32,141 bases of DNA from positions 1 through 32,141 of the forward strand of contig CAIJXU010000053.1 in assembly GCA_903824725.1 (NCBI GenBank), read 5' to 3'. A program made the translations under genes and the position numbers. Numbering within the stretch: the first letter of the stretch is position 1; each line of letters opens with the position of its first letter. Origin of the DNA: an uncultured Bacteroidota bacterium (GTDB lineage: Bacteria; Bacteroidota; Bacteroidia; Chitinophagales; Chitinophagaceae). The notes under the pieces are model-generated. The model searched no databases, was not told the origin of the DNA, and saw nothing but the letters and a program-made list of their open reading frames with translations. Below, in pieces: positions 1 through 7,022 of this stretch.

Positions 1-10
1 GGCAGTAAAA

Positions 11-517
11 ATGAGACTACAGCGTCATGGTAGTAAAAAAAGGCCTTTCTACTTTATAGTAGTAGCCGACGGACGCGCACCAAGAGATGGTAAATTCATC
101 CAAAAAATTGGTACTTACAATCCTTTAACAGTTCCTGCGACCATTCAATTGGATCGTCAAAAAGCTTTAGAGTGGTTAAACAAAGGTGCTCAACCTACAG
201 ACACCGTTCATCGTATTTTATCTTTCAAAGGCGTTCTTTATTTAAAACACTTATTACGTGGTGTTAAATTAGAATTGTTTGATGAAGCAACAGCAATGGC
301 TAAGTTCCAAACTTGGTTTGCAGAGCATGAAGCTAATATCGCAAGCAAAAATGAAGCCCATAAAAAAGTACAAGCTGCGAAGAAAGTTTATGTACCAGTT
401 GCAAAAAAAGTAGCTGAACCTATTGCTGAAGTAGTAGCTGAAGAAGCAGCTCCAGTAGCAGAAGTAGAGGTTGCAGAAGCAGCACCAACTGCAGACGAAA
501 CACCAGCTGCAGAATAA
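11..517 (+). CDS. rpsP: 30S ribosomal protein S16
   Basis: Structural protein of the small ribosomal subunit that binds 16S rRNA during 30S assembly. The N-terminal part (about residues 1-85) is the S16 fold, recognised from the opening [14 protein letters not shown] and the following [14 protein letters not shown]. The rest (about 110-168) is a low-complexity tail rich in Ala, Glu, Val and Pro. Enterobacterial S16 is about 80 residues, so this protein is roughly twice that length; the tail is common in Bacteroidota and probably disordered. The ATG at 11 is the natural start because the conserved N-terminus begins there. Only ten bases precede it, so its promoter lies outside the window. It heads the classic rpsP-rimM pair, but a strong terminator follows it. 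Confidence 0.97.
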   Translation: MRLQRHGSKKRPFYFIVVADGRAPRDGKFIQKIGTYNPLTVPATIQLDRQKALEWLNKGAQPTDTVHRILSFKGVLYLKHLLRGVKLELFDEATAMAKFQTWFAEHEANIASKNEAHKKVQAAKKVYVPVAKKVAEPIAEVVAEEAAPVAEVEVAEAAPTADETPAAE

Positions 518-545
518 TTTTACAATTAATCTAGCTTTAATAATG

Positions 546-582
546 ACCCCTGTTTCCGTTCGTCGGAATCGGGGGTTTTTTT
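546..582 (+). terminator. Rho-independent terminator between rpsP and rimM
   Basis: The arms 546-558 and 564-576 pair over 13 positions, with one T-T mismatch and one G-T pair, around a TTCGT loop; seven T residues follow (576-582). The 5' end of the stem is a GC-rich ACCCC/GGGGT clamp. It is positioned to end or attenuate the rpsP transcript before rimM. Confidence 0.88.
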
Positions 583-609
583 ATGAAGGCATCCGCGATA
601 AAAAAGCAT

Positions 610-617
610 TAATTTTG
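610..617 (+). promoter_or_regulatory. Possible -7 box for rimM
   Basis: TAATTTTG matches the Bacteroidota -7 consensus TAnnTTTG and lies 27 bases before the rimM ATG. No TTTG -33 element is visible at the expected distance and the area is AT-rich, so this is tentative. It would explain expression of rimM downstream of the terminator at 546-582. Confidence 0.3.
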
Positions 618-644
618 TTTTTGGAATGATTATTAATTGAATCT

Positions 645-1178
645 ATGAGCGAGTACATACACATTGGTAAAATAGTAGCACCCCATGGCATTACGGGCCA
701 AATTATATTGGAGCATGCCTTAGGTAAACCCATTGATTTTAAAGGAGTGGATGCATTATTCGTTGAAAAAAATGCTGCTAGCTTTATTCCGTATTTTATA
801 GAATCTGCTACGGCGAAATCTGATACCCTTTCTTACTTACAATTGGAAGGGATTCCAACAAGGGAAGCCACTCAATTTTTAATCAGTAAAAAAGTATGGT
901 TACCCCAGGAAGCCTTTCAACAATTGGTAGATAAAAGTTCACCCTTGGCTTTATTGGGCTATATGGTTCAACAAAATGGAGTGGCCCTAGGTTTGGTGAA
1001 GGAAGTGATTGAGCAACCACATCAGCTCATGTTAAATATTGACTACCAGGGTCAGGAAGCCTATATTCCATTACATGCCGAAAGTTTACTTGGCGTTGAT
1101 CACGCCAAAAAATTAGTTAAAGTCAACTTGCCAGATGGTTTATTGGATTTATATACAGGGTCCGAAGATAAATCCTAA
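645..1178 (+). CDS. rimM: Ribosome maturation factor RimM
   Basis: Assembly factor that binds S19 and helps mature the 16S rRNA head domain; cytoplasmic. The N-terminal RimM domain (about 1-90) opens with YIHIGKIVAPHGITGQI, the family hallmark. The C-terminal half (about 98-175) is a PRC-barrel, seen in the stretch from LALLGYMV to the closing VNLPDGLLDLY. At 177 residues it is a normal full-length RimM. The ATG at 645 sits directly before the conserved segment. rpsP lies upstream, but the two are separated by 127 bases holding a terminator. The enterobacterial partners trmD and rplS do not follow; the next gene is an unrelated peroxiredoxin. Confidence 0.95.
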   Translation: MSEYIHIGKIVAPHGITGQIILEHALGKPIDFKGVDALFVEKNAASFIPYFIESATAKSDTLSYLQLEGIPTREATQFLISKKVWLPQEAFQQLVDKSSPLALLGYMVQQNGVALGLVKEVIEQPHQLMLNIDYQGQEAYIPLHAESLLGVDHAKKLVKVNLPDGLLDLYTGSEDKS

Positions 1179-1215
1179 TCGTATTTTTTAGCAAAAATTT
1201 TTTTTCTTAAAAAGT

Positions 1216-1230
1216 CTACTAATTTAGTAG
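1216..1230 (+). promoter_or_regulatory. 7-1-7 palindrome, candidate operator of the peroxiredoxin gene
   Basis: CTACTAA (1216-1222), T (1223), TTAGTAG (1224-1230): a perfect inverted repeat with 7-base arms and a single central base. It ends nine bases before the -7 box at 1240, so it covers the -33 region. The 7-1-7 geometry is that of Fur/PerR-family boxes. That the regulator is peroxide-sensing is inference from the gene it precedes. Confidence 0.5.
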
Positions 1231-1239
1231 GAAATACAT

Positions 1240-1247
1240 TATCTTTG
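1240..1247 (+). promoter_or_regulatory. Promoter -7 box of the peroxiredoxin gene
   Basis: TATCTTTG is a full match to the Bacteroidota -7 consensus TAnnTTTG. Transcription would start near 1252, about 20 bases before the ATG at 1275. This also argues against the TTG codon at 1245 as the translation start, because that codon lies inside the box. Confidence 0.65.
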
Positions 1248-1274
1248 TTGCCTCAACATAAAAAAATAGAAATT

Positions 1275-1910
1275 ATGAGTTTAAGATTAGGGGATATTGC
1301 GCCCGATTTCAAAGCAAAAACAAGTATTGGTGATATTCAATTTCATACCTACCTAGGAGATAGCTGGGGTATTTTATTTTCACATCCTGCCGATTATACA
1401 CCTGTGTGTACTACCGAATTGGGTCGAACTGCTGCATTACAAAGTGAATTTGAAAAACGCAATGTTAAAGTATTAGCATTAAGTGTGGATGGAGTAGTGA
1501 GCCATCAAAATTGGATTAAAGATATTAATGAAACACAAAACGTATCAGTTGGTTTTCCCATCATTGCAGATGAGGATAAACAAATTGCACACTTGTATGA
1601 CATGATACATCCGAACGCTTCTGAAACTTTCACAGTTCGTTCTTTATTTATTATTGGCCCAGATAAAAAAATAAAATTGACATTAACTTATCCTGCTTCA
1701 ACGGGTCGAAATTTTGTTGAAGTATTAAGAGTGATTGATTCCTTGCAATTGGCTGCAAAATATACAGTGGCAACACCTGCTAACTGGGTAGATGGGGAAG
1801 ATGTGATTGTAGGTTTGACTGTAAAAACAGAAGATGCATTGGTTCAATTTCCTAAAGGGGTTAAAGTGGTGAAGCCTTATTTACGCTATACGCCACAACC
1901 CAATAAATAA
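1275..1910 (+). CDS. 1-Cys peroxiredoxin (Prx6/AhpC-TSA family)
   Basis: Thiol peroxidase reducing hydrogen peroxide and organic hydroperoxides in the cytoplasm. The active-site segment HPADYTPVCTTELGR places the peroxidatic cysteine at residue 45. No other cysteine exists in the 211 residues, so it is a 1-Cys enzyme that must be recycled by an outside thiol. The C-terminal half (about 140-211) is the extended domain of the Prx6 group, with TPANWVDGEDVIV. The frame is open from a TTG at 1245, but I choose the ATG at 1275: the TTG lies inside the -7 box and MSLRLGDIAPDF is the usual N-terminus. It is a single-gene transcript with its own promoter, a palindromic operator candidate and a terminator. 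Confidence 0.95.
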   Translation: MSLRLGDIAPDFKAKTSIGDIQFHTYLGDSWGILFSHPADYTPVCTTELGRTAALQSEFEKRNVKVLALSVDGVVSHQNWIKDINETQNVSVGFPIIADEDKQIAHLYDMIHPNASETFTVRSLFIIGPDKKIKLTLTYPASTGRNFVEVLRVIDSLQLAAKYTVATPANWVDGEDVIVGLTVKTEDALVQFPKGVKVVKPYLRYTPQPNK

Positions 1911-2000
1911 TACAGTAAGGTAATGGACGCTTCAGGATTTAAAATGCTTTTTTAATACAGTGTGTCACTGTTGTTGCGAGTCAGCTACCTTTCTTTTTAC

Positions 2001-2036
2001 ATCCCTTTCTCTGTTTATCAGGGGAGGGGATTTTTT
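2001..2036 (+). terminator. Rho-independent terminator after the peroxiredoxin gene
   Basis: The arms 2001-2013 and 2019-2031 form a 13-pair stem with several G-T pairs and a TTTAT loop, followed by a T run (2031-2036). On the minus strand no T run follows, so it serves only the + strand peroxiredoxin transcript. It ends three bases before the stop codon of the convergent pseudouridine synthase. Confidence 0.8.
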
Positions 2037-2038
2037 AT

Positions 2039-2755
2039 TTATTCCGATGTGCTATTCCATTTGTCTAATTGCTTTAAAGTAGCAGTTAGATCCTTAGGTA
2101 AAGGGGCTTCAAATTGAAATGCTTTTCCATTCAATTCAAAACTTAAAGTATGTGCATGTAAAGCTTGTCTGGCTAACAAGGGTCGCTCTTCCTCTTCGGC
2201 TTTACTTAATTTAAAATTTTTCTTTTTGATAGAGGAGAGTAATAATTTTTCTCCATCTCCGTATATATCATCTGCCACAATAGGATTGCCTAAATGTTGT
2301 GCATGAATTCTTATTTGATGTGTTCTTCCTGTATGAATTTGAAAGGATACCCAAGCAAATCGTTTATAGTATTTAATGACTTCAAAACTAGTCAAAGAGG
2401 GTTTGCCTTTTGCGTGGGTCACCATTTGTCCCTTTTTACCAGGATGTTCCATGATGGCTTGCTCAATATTTCCAGATTGTGGCGGTCGTCCTATTACCAA
2501 TCCCAAGTATTTTTTTTCAATACTGCGACCATCAAATAGTTCACTCAATTGTTGATGCGCTTCGGCTGTTTTAGCAAATAAAATCAAACCACTCGTATGC
2601 TGATCTAAACGATGTACTGTGAAAATAGCAGGATATTTTTCTTGTAACAATGATTTAAGCGAAGCTTCTTTGCCAAATCGATCAGGGATACTAAATAAGC
2701 CTGCGGGTTTATTTAGTACAATCATATCCTCATTTTCAAATAATATATCTATCAT
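2039..2755 (-). CDS. RluA-family pseudouridine synthase
   Basis: Isomerises specific uridines in rRNA or tRNA to pseudouridine. It has the RluA-type catalytic core without an N-terminal S4 domain: NKPAGL near residue 15, HRLDQHTSG with the catalytic Asp at residue 51, and the HTGRTHQIRIH motif near residue 142. At 238 residues it resembles the small RluA/TruC/RluE-type enzymes; the exact target base cannot be read from sequence. It starts seven bases after the stop of the RsuA/RluB-type gene, making it the third gene of a minus-strand operon rlmN > rluB-like > this gene. Its 3' end faces the peroxiredoxin gene. Confidence 0.93.
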   Translation of the reverse strand: MIDILFENEDMIVLNKPAGLFSIPDRFGKEASLKSLLQEKYPAIFTVHRLDQHTSGLILFAKTAEAHQQLSELFDGRSIEKKYLGLVIGRPPQSGNIEQAIMEHPGKKGQMVTHAKGKPSLTSFEVIKYYKRFAWVSFQIHTGRTHQIRIHAQHLGNPIVADDIYGDGEKLLLSSIKKKNFKLSKAEEEERPLLARQALHAHTLSFELNGKAFQFEAPLPKDLTATLKQLDKWNSTSE

Positions 2756-2762
2756 AAATTCA

Positions 2763-3914
2763 CTACTGAGCGGATTTGCGAGTAAACGACTTATTCATAA
2801 ATTTCAAAAGTCGTACTTCCTTTTCTGCTAAAAAACGCCATTTGCCTCTATCTACATTTTTCTTTGTTAAGTTAGCAAACATGACTCGGTCCAAATGTCT
2901 TACATCATATCCTAAGTGTTCAAAAATGCGTCTTACAATTCTGTTACGACCACTATGAATTTCAATGCCAATTACATTTTTTGAGGTGTTAGATAAATAA
3001 CTCACGGCATCTGCTGCGATAAATCCATCTTCTAAATCCACACCTTTAGCAATGGCTTCCATATCGGCCTTGGTTACTGGTTTGTCTAAAGTAACTTCGT
3101 ATATTTTTTTAATCTCATAGGAAGGATGTGTTAATTTTTGTGCCAAGTCACCATCATTGGTTAAGATCAATACGCCAGTCGTGTTTCTATCTAATCGGCC
3201 TACTGGAAACATTCTTTGCGTGGTCGCATTTTTAATAATATCAAGCACCGTCTTTCTTCCTTCAGGATCATTGGCTGTGCAGATATAATCTTTGGGTTTA
3301 TTTAATAAAATATAAACAGGGGTTACTTGTAATTGTAAAACTTTCCCTTTTAATCTTACTACATCTTTGTATTGCACTTTATATCCTGGTTCTAATACCG
3401 TGTCGCCATTAACCGTAATATGCCCCGACTTCACCATCTGTGCAGCTTCACGACGACCCGAAATGCCAGCATGCGCTATGTATTTATTTAAAGGCATTTG
3501 TTCATAGGGCGTATCAGCAGAGGCTGTCACTTTCCCAATGGAGGCGGTACGCTTTTCGTCGGCCTTATCCATGGATGCAGGTGTTCTTTTATTTATGGTA
3601 GTTGGCCTTGCATTATAAGAAGGCTTTAGTTCGCCATACTTTGGAGGTGCTTCTGTTATTTTTTTTCGATCATAAGGCTTTTTCTCATAGCCTCCTGTTT
3701 TTTTAACATAAGCGCCTCTTTTTCCTTTTTCTGCTGGCACAGGATCGGTAACGATACCCCTTGCTTTATCAATTTTTCTTTGACGAGCTGCTTCACCCAT
3801 TGCTCTGGATTCCGCTTTCGCTTTTTTCTTATCCTGTCTTATAGATTCTTTGACTGCGCTGCCCTTTTTTTTAAGGGAAAACTTATCAAAATTATCGGAT
3901 CTTTTTGTTTTCAT
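2763..3914 (-). CDS. RsuA/RluB/RluE/RluF-family pseudouridine synthase
   Basis: rRNA pseudouridine synthase. Residues 1 to about 130 form a Lys/Arg-rich, low-complexity extension, probably disordered and RNA-binding. An S4 domain follows (about 141-180, PLNKYIAHAGISGRREA), then the catalytic domain with GRLDRNTTG, whose Asp at residue 242 is the expected catalytic residue. A long basic N-terminus is usual in Bacteroidota members and absent from E. coli RluB. The frame is open to a TTG at 3926 that abuts the rlmN stop. I prefer the ATG at 3914, giving 383 residues and a gap of 12 bases. It is the middle gene of the operon. RluB (23S position 2605) is the likeliest function, but paralogues cannot be excluded. 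Confidence 0.92.
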   Translation of the reverse strand: MKTKRSDNFDKFSLKKKGSAVKESIRQDKKKAKAESRAMGEAARQRKIDKARGIVTDPVPAEKGKRGAYVKKTGGYEKKPYDRKKITEAPPKYGELKPSYNARPTTINKRTPASMDKADEKRTASIGKVTASADTPYEQMPLNKYIAHAGISGRREAAQMVKSGHITVNGDTVLEPGYKVQYKDVVRLKGKVLQLQVTPVYILLNKPKDYICTANDPEGRKTVLDIIKNATTQRMFPVGRLDRNTTGVLILTNDGDLAQKLTHPSYEIKKIYEVTLDKPVTKADMEAIAKGVDLEDGFIAADAVSYLSNTSKNVIGIEIHSGRNRIVRRIFEHLGYDVRHLDRVMFANLTKKNVDRGKWRFLAEKEVRLLKFMNKSFTRKSAQ

Positions 3915-3926
3915 TTCGCTGTGCAA

Positions 3927-4976
3927 TTAAAAATTATCCTTGTTAGCGAGTTGTCCGCAAGCGGCGTCAATATCTTTACCTCGACTTCTTCTCACTCTTA
4001 CGTTTACCCTATTTTTTTGAAGAGCCGTTACAAAATTTTCAAATCCATCTTCATTGGGTTTGTCAAATGGGAATTTATCAATCGCATTGTATTCAATCAC
4101 ATTGATTAAATCTGCAGGCACTTGTCTGTAAATTTTAGTAAGCTCAACGACATCTCTTTCGGAATCATTAAAATCTTTAAATAAAATATATTCAAACGTT
4201 ATTTCGCTTCCTGTTTTTTTATAAAAATAATTAAGGGATTCAATAAGGGCTTCGATATTATTACTTTCATTGATAGGCATGATTTCATTTCTTTTTTTAT
4301 CATTGGCGGCATGCAATGACAATGCTAGTTTAAAACGCACTTGATCATCGCCTAATTGTTTGATACCTTTCGCCACACCTGCTGTTGATACCGTGATGCG
4401 TCTTGGGCTCATGCCCAATCCGTCCTTTGCTGATATACGCTCCACTGCCTTTAAAACATTTTTATAATTTAATAAAGGCTCGCCCATTCCCATAAAAACA
4501 ATATTGGATAAAGATTTTTCGTAAGTTTTTTCACTTTGCTGATTAATCATTACCACTTGATCATATATTTCATCAAAACTCAAATTTCGTTTGCGCTCCA
4601 TATAACCCGTTGCACAAAATTTACAACTCAAACTGCATCCAATTTGCGATGATACACAAGCCGTTTTGCGTTCGGTAGTTGGAATTAAAACCCCTTCGAT
4701 CATATGATGATCAAAAGTTTCAAACCTTGTTTTTAAAGTACCATCTTCACTTAATTGTGTGGTATTTAGGGTTAAGGCAGGTAGGGTAAAATGGTCGTGT
4801 AACTGCTGGCGTAATTCCTTGCTCAAATTGGTCATGTCATCAAAGCTGTGGGCATGCTTTTGCCATAGCCATTCATGAATTTGTTTTACGCGAAATGATT
4901 TTTCTCCTAGTTTTCCTATAAATCGTTCAATGTCAGCGATTTCGACTTGTCTGATATTAACTTTAGTATGCTCCAT
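3927..4976 (-). CDS. rlmN: Dual-specificity 23S rRNA/tRNA adenine-C2 methyltransferase RlmN
   Basis: Radical SAM enzyme that methylates C2 of A2503 in 23S rRNA and of A37 in some tRNAs, affecting translational accuracy. Residues 107-121 read CVSSQIGCSLSCKFC: Cys 114, 118 and 121 are the CxxxCxxC ligands of the 4Fe-4S cluster, and Cys 107 corresponds to the second conserved cysteine of the ping-pong mechanism (E. coli C118). The C-terminal Cys 340 in AACGQL matches the methyl-carrying C355. GEPLLNY and the late RRSRG segment also fit. At 349 residues it is full length. It is the first gene of the minus-strand modification operon, and its promoter box lies so close to the ATG that the mRNA is probably leaderless. 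Confidence 0.96.
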   Translation of the reverse strand: MEHTKVNIRQVEIADIERFIGKLGEKSFRVKQIHEWLWQKHAHSFDDMTNLSKELRQQLHDHFTLPALTLNTTQLSEDGTLKTRFETFDHHMIEGVLIPTTERKTACVSSQIGCSLSCKFCATGYMERKRNLSFDEIYDQVVMINQQSEKTYEKSLSNIVFMGMGEPLLNYKNVLKAVERISAKDGLGMSPRRITVSTAGVAKGIKQLGDDQVRFKLALSLHAANDKKRNEIMPINESNNIEALIESLNYFYKKTGSEITFEYILFKDFNDSERDVVELTKIYRQVPADLINVIEYNAIDKFPFDKPNEDGFENFVTALQKNRVNVRVRRSRGKDIDAACGQLANKDNF

Positions 4977-4980
4977 TCTG

Positions 4981-4988
4981 CAAAGATA
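4981..4988 (-). promoter_or_regulatory. Promoter -7 box of the rlmN operon
   Basis: Read on the minus strand (4988 to 4981) this is TATCTTTG, a full match to TAnnTTTG. Only four bases (CAGA) separate it from the rlmN ATG at 4976, so transcription should begin at or within a base or two of the start codon. No clear -33 TTTG is seen. Confidence 0.6.
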
Positions 4989-5105
4989 CTTGATCAGATT
5001 TGTATCTATTTATTTCTTTTTTCACCCATTTTTACAACTTTTTGAGCAAGAAGATGTTAAGTTTTAGGAAACCTTTCATTTTTGCTTTTATATTATGGGC
5101 TATTC

Positions 5106-5138
5106 CCCTAATTTCGGTGAAATTGGAAAAAATTAGGG
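5106..5138 (+). promoter_or_regulatory. Competing hairpins in the leader of the 5180 gene
   Basis: CCCTAATTT (5106-5114) and AAATTAGGG (5130-5138) are perfect 9-base complements around a 15-base loop. An alternative hairpin, AATTTC (5110-5115) with GAAATT (5119-5124) and a GGT loop, uses the same 5' bases, so the two are mutually exclusive. No T run follows the large stem. They lie 42 bases before the chosen start codon. A role as an RNA switch or protein-binding site is inference. Confidence 0.4.
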
Positions 5139-5141
5139 ATC

Positions 5142-5161
5142 CAATCAATCAATCAATCAAT
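5142..5161 (+). repeat. (CAAT)5 tetranucleotide repeat
   Basis: Five perfect tandem CAAT units, followed by a partial unit CAT, end 18 bases before the ATG at 5180. A four-base unit can change length by polymerase slippage. Here that would alter leader length, or the frame of any product starting upstream at 5054. Confidence 0.85.
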
Positions 5162-5179
5162 CATTTTAAAAAATTCGTT

Positions 5180-5566
5180 ATGAAAAAATTGTTATTAATG
5201 GGTATCGTATTATTAGGAGTATTTATAAAAGTGCAAGCACAAGATAGTCCTCTTAAAGAGTATCTTGGTAAGTATGCTTTTGCGGAAGGAAGTCCAGTAA
5301 CCGAAGTGACTTTAACCATACAGGATTCTGTTTTAATTTCTACTTCTGCTGTAGGCGCTTTCCCTTTAGAAAAAAAAGGAGTAGATACTTTTTATATAGC
5401 AGCCTATGACGCTTTAGTCGTGTTTAAAAGAAATAGTAGTAATGTAGTTGAAAGCGTAGGCATCAATGTGCAAGGCATGGAGTTGATTGGGAAAAAAGTA
5501 GCCAGCCCAAGTGCGTTAAAGCAAGATGATTTTTACAATCAAATTTGGGCGGATAAATTATATTAG
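5180..5566 (+). CDS. Small secreted protein of unknown function
   Basis: I do not recognise this protein. From the ATG at 5180 it has 128 residues with a clear signal peptide, MKKLLLMGIVLLGVF followed by IKVQAQ, cleaved around residue 20. The mature part of about 108 residues has alternating hydrophobic and polar stretches suggesting a small beta-rich domain and no cysteine. The frame stays open upstream to an ATG at 5054 (170 residues, with an extra hydrophobic segment) and a TTG at 5000; I choose 5180 because the signal peptide begins exactly there. It is convergent with hisS, with only seven bases between the two stop codons and no terminator hairpin. Its leader holds the hairpins and the CAAT repeat described separately. 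Confidence 0.72.
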   Translation: MKKLLLMGIVLLGVFIKVQAQDSPLKEYLGKYAFAEGSPVTEVTLTIQDSVLISTSAVGAFPLEKKGVDTFYIAAYDALVVFKRNSSNVVESVGINVQGMELIGKKVASPSALKQDDFYNQIWADKLY

Positions 5567-5573
5567 GCTTTTG

Positions 5574-6941
5574 CTAAAATTGAAAGTCAATTAATTCGTC
5601 AAAAGAAATAGTCGTTTGAATTCCAGTTGATAAATTTTTAACGGTACATTTTTTTGAAGCTAATTCTTCGCTACCTAAAATTACAATAGTAGGAATATTT
5701 TTTTTCTCAGCATATTTAAATTGCTTGTCAAATTTGCTCTTTTCGGGGTAAATTTCACAAGCAATTTTTTTATTTCTCAAGGTCAACATTAATTGGTAAG
5801 CTTGCAATGCTTCGGCTTCACCTAAATTAAAAAATAGTACCTGTGTTGATTGAGAAATGGAAGTAGGGAATAAATTTTTCTCCTCCATCACATCATAAAT
5901 ACGGTCAACGCCAAAACTAATTCCGACACCAGGGATATTAGGCACACCAAATAAACTAGTGAGATCATTGTACCTGCCGCCGCCGCCAATACTACCCATG
6001 TCGGCGTCTTTTGCCTTTACTTCAAATATCAGACCTGTATAATAATTTAAGCCTCGTGCTAAAGTGAAATCAGCCACCAGATGGCTTTCCATGCCAGTAT
6101 GCGTATGGTAGTTTAAAATATAATTTAATGCCGCTATGCCTTCTTGTCCAGCTGCGTTGTCTCCTAAAAGCGCACTCAATTTTTGTATTTTTTCGGTGTT
6201 GGTGCCAGATAAATTTAAATAAGCTTGGATGTTATTTTGTTGTTCGGTGGTAAATCCTTTTGTGGTTAATTCTTGTTGTACTTTTTCCCAACCTATTTTA
6301 TCAAGCTTATCAATAGAGATGGTTAAATTAATAAGTTGATCACTTCCTCCGCAAAGTTCAGCGAGTGCTAATAAAATTTGTCGACTATTGATTTTGATTT
6401 CAACAGGTACATTTAATCTTTGAAAAGCAGTCACATATAAAGCAATTAAATCAACTTCATTCAATAAGCTTTCACTTCCAACAATATCAGCATCGCACTG
6501 ATAAAATTCTCGGTACCTTCCTTTTTGTGGACGGTCAGCACGCCATACAGGTTGAATTTGATAACGTTTAAAAGGGAAAGTTAAAGCGCCATGGTTCATT
6601 GCAACATATCTTGCAAATGGAATAGTCAAATCATATCTTAATGCTCGTTCCGTGATAGTCGAACTGCTTTTTCCTTCTAAAATTTTATCAAAGCCCAGAA
6701 TGGTTTGCTCCTTTTTTTGAGGATGATCTAAACCATTATTTAATATTTTAAAAATAAGTTTATCGCCTTCTTCCCCATATTTACCCATCAATGTATCTAA
6801 GTTTTCCATAGCCGGTGTCTCCAAAGGAGTGAATCCAAATTCTTCAAATACAGCGCGAATGGTTTGAAAAATATATTGACGCTTTTGTACCGTCACGGCA
6901 TTAAAATCTCGGGTCCCTTGGGGCAAAGATGGTTTACTCAT
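5574..6941 (-). CDS. hisS: Histidyl-tRNA synthetase
   Basis: Class II aminoacyl-tRNA synthetase charging tRNA-His in the cytoplasm. The N-terminus SLPQGTRDF is the family signature. Motif 2 lies around residues 123-152 (FKRYQIQPVWRADRPQKGRY, then REFYQCD). The histidine-specific loop reads LARGLNYYTG near residue 293. Motif 3 is GVGISFGVDRIYD at about 337-349. The last 90 residues form the HGTP anticodon-binding domain, with an YPEKSKFDKQFKYAEKK-like stretch. At 455 residues the length is normal. The ATG at 6941 directly precedes the conserved N-terminus. It is transcribed alone, divergently from the small membrane protein gene at 7023, and its 3' end meets the 5180 gene almost head-on. Confidence 0.97.
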   Translation of the reverse strand: MSKPSLPQGTRDFNAVTVQKRQYIFQTIRAVFEEFGFTPLETPAMENLDTLMGKYGEEGDKLIFKILNNGLDHPQKKEQTILGFDKILEGKSSSTITERALRYDLTIPFARYVAMNHGALTFPFKRYQIQPVWRADRPQKGRYREFYQCDADIVGSESLLNEVDLIALYVTAFQRLNVPVEIKINSRQILLALAELCGGSDQLINLTISIDKLDKIGWEKVQQELTTKGFTTEQQNNIQAYLNLSGTNTEKIQKLSALLGDNAAGQEGIAALNYILNYHTHTGMESHLVADFTLARGLNYYTGLIFEVKAKDADMGSIGGGGRYNDLTSLFGVPNIPGVGISFGVDRIYDVMEEKNLFPTSISQSTQVLFFNLGEAEALQAYQLMLTLRNKKIACEIYPEKSKFDKQFKYAEKKNIPTIVILGSEELASKKCTVKNLSTGIQTTISFDELIDFQF

Positions 6942-7022
6942 ACTGTCGTATTTATAAGTAAAGATAAATTTTTAAATTCATCCTATATTAATTGTTTAAA
7001 TTGCCTTTTTAAAATTAAAAAT

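Noticed and set aside
1926..1939. The 14-mer GACGCTTCAGGATT recurs at 23403-23416
   Set aside because: One or a few shared 14-mers are expected by chance in a window of this size; the flanks do not match, so it is not a repeat element.
1957..1971. ACAGTG/CACTGT inverted repeat with a TGT loop after the peroxiredoxin gene
   Set aside because: Six pairs with no T run, 30 bases before a much stronger terminator. Could be a minor 3' structure, but nothing supports a function.
5000..5179. Upstream extension of the 5180 gene from a TTG at 5000
   Set aside because: A clear signal peptide starts at 5180, and TTG initiation next to the divergent rlmN promoter is implausible. The ATG at 5054 is kept only as a low-probability alternative.
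6960..6967. TATCTTTT on the minus strand upstream of hisS as a -7 box
   Set aside because: The last consensus base is missing, no -33 element is visible, and the region is AT-rich enough for chance matches.
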